DNA from: Serilophus lunatus
Taxonomy: Eukaryota > Chordata > Aves > Passeriformes > Eurylaimidae
Assembly (NCBI GenBank): GCA_013399895.1
Contig: VXBA01011249.1
Location: 2,914,542-2,978,541 of the forward strand
DNA length: 64,000 nucleotides
Direction of reading: 5' to 3'
Below, piece by piece: positions 61,436-64,000 of the stretch (the stretch's first letter is position 1; each line of letters starts with the position of its first letter). The notes under the pieces are model-generated. The model had not been told where the DNA came from. It searched no databases and worked only from the letters and a program-made list of their open reading frames with translations. A program made the position numbers and the translations under genes.

Positions 61436-64000
61436 TGATCACACTACGTCTGAGACTTGAATCGCTTGGACATCACTGGAGACACTCGGTGTCACAGACA
61501 GAAATTGCTGTAAGATCAAAGATGTGGATTTCCATGGCACAAGAGATGCTAAAACCAAAGCAGAGACAGTACAGAGAGTGCTCCATGAGGTCTCTTCTCA
61601 GAGAAGACTCCCTCAGCTGTGGGAATTCTGGGAGCAGGAGGGATGTGAGAAAGAAGAATCAAAACTGGAACCTCCCCAATTCTAGTAGTTCTTGAGTTCA
61701 GCCCCAGTGCCCAGTTGTCTAATGCAGAGAAATTTAATCAACAGGTTTAATGCCATTTTCAAAACAATTGTAAGTGAAATTATTAGATTTTTCATTGAAC
61801 TGATGTCTCTCTCTAAAATAATATATCTTGCTGACTTGTTTAAAAAAGGAGTCAGTAATTTCAGAGAAGCCTTCTACTCAGCAAAGTTGCAACAGTCTAA
61901 ATTCAGTTGCACATCTTTATTTCTTCCACTGTTATATTTTAAGAAAATATTTCACTTCTTTTTATATTGTTTACTTCCAAGTACTAATATGAATACAGCA
62001 TCATCTTTTCTGTTCTAAGACTAACATAGAACGTACTCAAATAAGTATAAAAGAAATACCCCTTCTATATGGTTGTTACGTTCAGATTTTATTTGCAGAT
62101 ACTCAGTATAGTTATAGTTTAAGTGAGTTATTTTCCATACCCACATAGGCAGTATTTTCCACATAAAGATTCACAGTGGCTTTATACTGACCCACAAACT
62201 ATTTACTTGCATGGCATACATATAATGATCAAGCTCATAGCTACTTCAGCCAAACCTAAATATTTTAGCTTGTGCTTCTTTTGTGAGCATTTTCTCCTGA
62301 ATAAGTTGCTTCTAGTTTATACAATTGCTTTTATGGTGTTTCCGGTGCAACATGTTTGCACTTTCACAAAGATACTGACTCAAATTCCAATACAGATTTT
62401 GAGCAGTCAAGGTGTTAGGGAAGTTTTCAGAAAAGTTTTATTTTAGCTATTTTCCAAAGTACAGACCATTTTCAGAAGCTGAATTCAATTTTTAACCTCA
62501 CAAAAGTTCAGCAGAACTGTCCTACAAATTTTAATTTATTTTAATTTTGTCCTCTATAAGGCATCAACTTGACTCTAATTGCCAGACAGAGTTTGAAGCA
62601 GTTCTGCAAATACGAGAACAGGCAAAATACGAAGCAGCAGCACAAGCCATAAACCCATTTTCCACTCACTTTTGGACCTCTCCCACTAAACATTTTCTCA
62701 AGCTATTCCTAATGGAACTATTGTAAACATTCAATTCTCCCTGGATTTTCAGATGGAAAATATGATGATGCTGCAAAAACTGCAAAGCAGCTTGGAGTTA
62801 GTGAGGACATCTCTGCAATGTCTGCAGACAGATTCCCAAAGAAATATCATCTGCATGTATATCCTTCAATCTCAGGGAAATGAAGCTTGAGAAAAATTCC
62901 AGTTTGGAGCAACCCCCTGATGTTATCCCTGTCTTCGAAGTGGACTATCAGTGTAAAATGAACATTTTCTCAAAGGAACACCTCCTAAGCACAGGAAGTT
63001 TTTCTAGGTAGGGTTATTCCCAAACAACTTGAAAATCTTGAAAGAGGAAACACCATGTGATGTGGATTCTTGAGAAAAAAGGAGGCAACATACACATACA
63101 TACATACAATGTGAAATCTTTCAGGGAAAACATGCTATCTGAAGCAATATGTGAAGGGGTTTTTTGAAGAAGCCACCCCCTGCTGTGGCAGTAAGTATGC
63201 ATGTATGATTACTAAGATATCTAATTAAATTTTCCTTATCTGAATGCCAGCTGAACTTAACAAAGCAGATAATGAGTTCCAGAAACAGATACCATGTGGG
63301 GGGCAAATTATTTTACTTCCAAAAACTGGAGTTTGAAATTAGAGATGGGTAAGTAATAAAGACCATGATTTCCCTCCACCCCCACTGCCTGCATCTGAAC
63401 TGGTATTTCCATCAGACATCATGGAGCTGAAGTGGAGCTAAATATCTGACAGATCTACTCTCCCAACTCTGCTTCTGTGAAGAGACTATAGTCTTCCTTC
63501 TAACTCCACTCTAAAAAGCGTATTTCCTGCAGATTTGTACATGGACAAGTGAGAGTGATACTGTCTTGCATCGTTTAAATATCAGTTACAAAGAATCAAA
63601 GTATTATCAACTCGATTGTTTTTCAGAGATTTATCTTGGCTGCAGATTAACTGCATAGACTAAAGATTGAACTGTCAAATCTGGAGCGTCAAGGCAACTT
63701 TGTATAGAAGCCATCAAGTTTTCCACAAAACACTCCTGGATCTCTGAGTCTTGGAGAACACTGTGCTTTCTACATTTCCAAATATATTCAGCATGTGTCC
63801 CTGTTAATTTAAATCATCACTGGCCCTGCTGGATCAAAGATAGGTCCTGAAAATACATTGACTCAGACACATCCTTCATATCCTGAATGGACTTCTTGAA
63901 GAGTTAACATAAGTTTGATGCAGTGTCTGAGAGAACTCCTGGCATTCTGCAGCCTTGAAACTCAAAGAGCACAGTACAGAAACCAGATTATCTTTAGCAT
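61436..64000. other. AT-rich gene-free DNA to the right edge
   Basis: No recognisable gene or repeat. A short ACATACACATACATACATAC stretch lies near 63088-63108. The segment 62.55-62.75 kb is non-repetitive and might be a conserved non-coding element, by appearance only. Confidence 0.45.

Overview
The window looks like avian nuclear genomic DNA, essentially non-coding. Two CR1-type 3' ends in antisense, one CR1 copy in sense with reverse-transcriptase remnants, and an older CR1-clade relic point to a bird (or close sauropsid). An LTR-like block starting TGTACTGGTTTG resembles, from memory, endogenous-retrovirus LTRs of songbirds; that part is weak. I find no intact protein-coding gene, no recognisable exon, no tRNA or rRNA gene and no CRISPR. 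The long reading frames near the left end follow from high GC. Those at 16.6-17.8 kb follow from a pure pyrimidine tandem array, and those at 25.3-26.6 kb and 53.1-53.7 kb run through assembly gaps.

Layout. (1) 1-6.2 kb: a series of CpG-rich blocks separated by moderate-GC DNA, the pattern seen at promoters of developmental transcription factors. The first 480 bases hold a compact cluster: an inverted CCAAT box, a perfect 10-base PBX-MEIS/PREP site, a MEIS hexamer and a near-perfect second composite site. The gene itself probably lies beyond the left edge, transcribed leftwards; I could not identify it. A TALE-regulated developmental gene (MEIS or PBX type, for instance) is a guess only. (2) 6.2-64 kb: AT-rich, gene-free DNA, as in the gene deserts flanking such regulators.

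Within the desert lie a perfect 20-bp x 40.5 polypyrimidine array (16,881-17,690), a (CA)14 tract, a 969-base gap between a TG tract and a 9-bp polypyrimidine array (25,373-26,341), two CR1 copies pointing away from each other (33.2-33.6 and 34.5-35.7 kb), an L3-like CR1-clade relic (47.6-47.7 kb), several worn tRNA/CORE-SINE-like and L2-like fragments, a probable solo LTR containing a 271-base gap (53,149-54,380), a palindromic amniote repeat relic (about 59.0 kb) and a third CR1 copy (61.0-61.4 kb). Several perfect inverted repeats are recorded.

There is no operon or gene set to describe. The biology here is regulatory (the left-edge promoter cluster), structural (triplex-prone arrays that probably broke the assembly) and historical (layers of retroelements of different ages). 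All repeat family names come from pattern recognition by eye, not from a database search.
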